The notes under the pieces: generated by a model
Database searches by the model: none
Told to the model about the DNA's origin: nothing
Seen by the model: only the letters and a program-made list of their open reading frames with translations
Part shown: positions 57,301-57,506 of the stretch, one piece after another
Position numbering within the stretch: position 1 is the stretch's first letter
Layout: each line of letters opens with the position of its first letter
Translations under genes and position numbers: made by a program
Source of the DNA: Cecembia lonarensis LW9
GTDB lineage: Bacteria > Bacteroidota > Bacteroidia > Cytophagales > Cyclobacteriaceae
Length of the DNA: 57,506 nt
Direction of reading: 5' to 3'
NCBI RefSeq assembly: GCF_000298295.1
Contig: NZ_AMGM01000023.1
Span: 1-57,506, forward strand

Positions 57301-57506
57301 CTTTGTCCAAGATGGCTCTTTCTGCACGGCTGGCCGGTCCAATATTCACTTTGGCAATATCCCGGATACGAAGGGGTACATTATTGCTCACCTTGACCAC
57401 TGCCTTCTCAATGTCTTCCAATGACTTCACATAACCCAAGCCCCTCACGATGAATTCCACCTGATTGATTTCCATGGTATTGGCACCGATATCCAAATTA
57501 GACTGC
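54323..57506 (-). CDS. cusA: CusA/CzcA-type heavy-metal RND efflux pump (5' end outside the window)
   Basis: Inner-membrane proton-driven metal exporter; 1060 codons are visible and the start lies beyond 57506. The first visible residues, in the porter domain, include QSNLDIGANTMEINQVEFIVRG. Transmembrane helix 4 carries AIAIGTMVDLGIILNENILRHLEE, the proton-relay Asp of HME-type pumps. GMRAPMGMKVYGP and GKAGRAESPLDPAPMSMYE match CusA regions. A long extra hydrophobic segment near visible residues 300-450 is larger than in E. coli CusA. The substrate, Cu(I)/Ag(I) or Co/Zn/Cd, is inferred. Confidence 0.95.
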   Translation of the reverse strand, partial: QSNLDIGANTMEINQVEFIVRGLGYVKSLEDIEKAVVKVSNNVPLRIRDIAKVNIGPASRAERAILDKGGAEAVGGVVVARYGDNPLQVIDAIKSKIDEISPGLPSKTLEDGTVSKVTIVPFYDRSGLIKETLNTLNEAISLQILITIIVIMVMVYNLRASLLISALLPLAVLMCFIMMKYVGVDANIVALSGIAIAIGTMVDLGIILNENILRHLEESGNKKSKFQIIYEATTEVSSAILTAVMTTIVSFLPVFTLQAAEGKLFGPLAYTKTFALIAALIFTLVFMPAFAHWVFGAKVKSKHYKTILNVLMGLTGLVLLFYFPWAGWVLLAFSANHLIHHFFPKQTQEGRYKNQIAMFIAVVAVSILLAIEWRPLGLTQSVFVNFLFIGLVVGLVLGVFALFIRYYAQLLNWCLVNAKVFLLIPLTVILLALNIWLGFGKIFGFVATGFDKLNVNIRTTSVWSGLTHTFPGMGKEFMPALNEGSFLLMPTSMPHSGVEANMQIVKQLDMLVQAIPEVEMVVGKAGRAESPLDPAPMSMYENIINYKTEYLQDDNARKLRFKVDKEGNYQLEVNGKAWWYDRQDGAIWDNDKNYMEESQRRAVIRNVAKYLVPDERRGQYFRQWRDEIRTPDDIWDEIQVRTSNLPGVTSAPKLQPIETRLVMLQTGMRAPMGMKVYGPNLETIESFSLKLESVLKEVPSVKGEAVFADRSLGKPYLEIDLDRTQLGRFGLNIADVQEFIEVAIGGMTLSTTVEGRERYAIRARYAREYRDDPEALRRILVSTPTGAQIPLGQLAEINYRPGPMMIRGENTFLVGYVLFDKRDGFAEGSVVDDARNYIQQKINSGELEVPAGVSYTFSGSYENQIRAEKRLAIVIPLSLAVIFLILFLQFRSTAMVLMIFSAIAMAFSGGFMMLWLYGQDWFFDFNFLGTNMRELFQMRTFNLSVAVWVGFIALFGIATDDGVVMGTYLKQSFEKIKPDNVKEVRKAVLEAGLKRVRPCLMTTATTLLALLPVLTSSGRGSDIMIPMAIPAFGGMTVALISLFIVPVLYGKYQEFRLKRN

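Overview
The window looks like chromosomal DNA of a Bacteroidota bacterium, most likely order Cytophagales, family Cyclobacteriaceae. The gene content supports this: type IX secretion genes porU and porV, a BT_3928-type protein, DUF4494, DUF5916, DUF1599 and DUF2911 proteins, a FloA/NfeD pair, many TTG starts, and a TAnnTTTG-like promoter element. No rRNA, prophage, transposase or CRISPR array was seen. Naming below the family level is inference.

Layout. 1-5.6 kb: a tRNA-Ser(UGA), a secreted polysaccharide deacetylase, a stand-alone receiver, a 100-bp inverted-repeat element, a DUF5916 outer-membrane gene broken by a one-base deletion in a homopolymer, an EcsC-family gene and a zinc-ribbon gene. 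5.7-13.6 kb: aconitase, an Mla-type lipid transport operon (mlaE-mlaF-mlaD), a second receiver and a DUF389 membrane protein. 13.6-19.9 kb: floA-nfeD, proS, a Met/Gly/Trp-rich lipoprotein and a FadL-like barrel. 19.9-28.2 kb: aroK, a BT_3928-like gene and DUF1599 on the minus strand; folP-cdaA on the plus strand; then yicC and a very large protein joining a degenerate peptidase, a propeller and an Omp85-like barrel. 28.2-36.4 kb: an amino-acid-oxidase-like flavoprotein, then a tightly overlapping plus-strand operon of an MBL hydrolase, pssA, porU, porV and an inactive M16 homologue. 36.4-46.9 kb: a glycosyltransferase with an FdtA-type cupin, YigZ, a DEDDy exonuclease with an NhaC antiporter, a second flavoprotein, an Mpo1-like protein, a Kef-type antiporter and a membrane-anchored patatin. 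46.9-49.7 kb: DUF4494, an antitoxin-PIN toxin pair, an HD hydrolase and a PAS-DHp protein without an ATPase domain.

49.7-57.5 kb is a heavy-metal (Cu/Ag-type) efflux operon on the minus strand: cusA (its 5' end lies beyond the window), a four-helix-bundle (S23) gene, tolC/cusC, cusB with a metal-binding domain and DUF3347, and a DUF2911 lipoprotein.

The most unusual structure is in this operon. Degenerate repeats built on GATATT sit at the gene junctions. One copy is an imperfect hairpin with a 20-base loop between tolC and cusB. Another pair of opposing arms flanks the S23 gene and has apparently been incorporated into the 5' end of tolC. This resembles the intervening sequences of 23S rRNA, where an S23 gene lies within a stem, but here the site is a protein operon. 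Calling it a mobile or processed element is inference.
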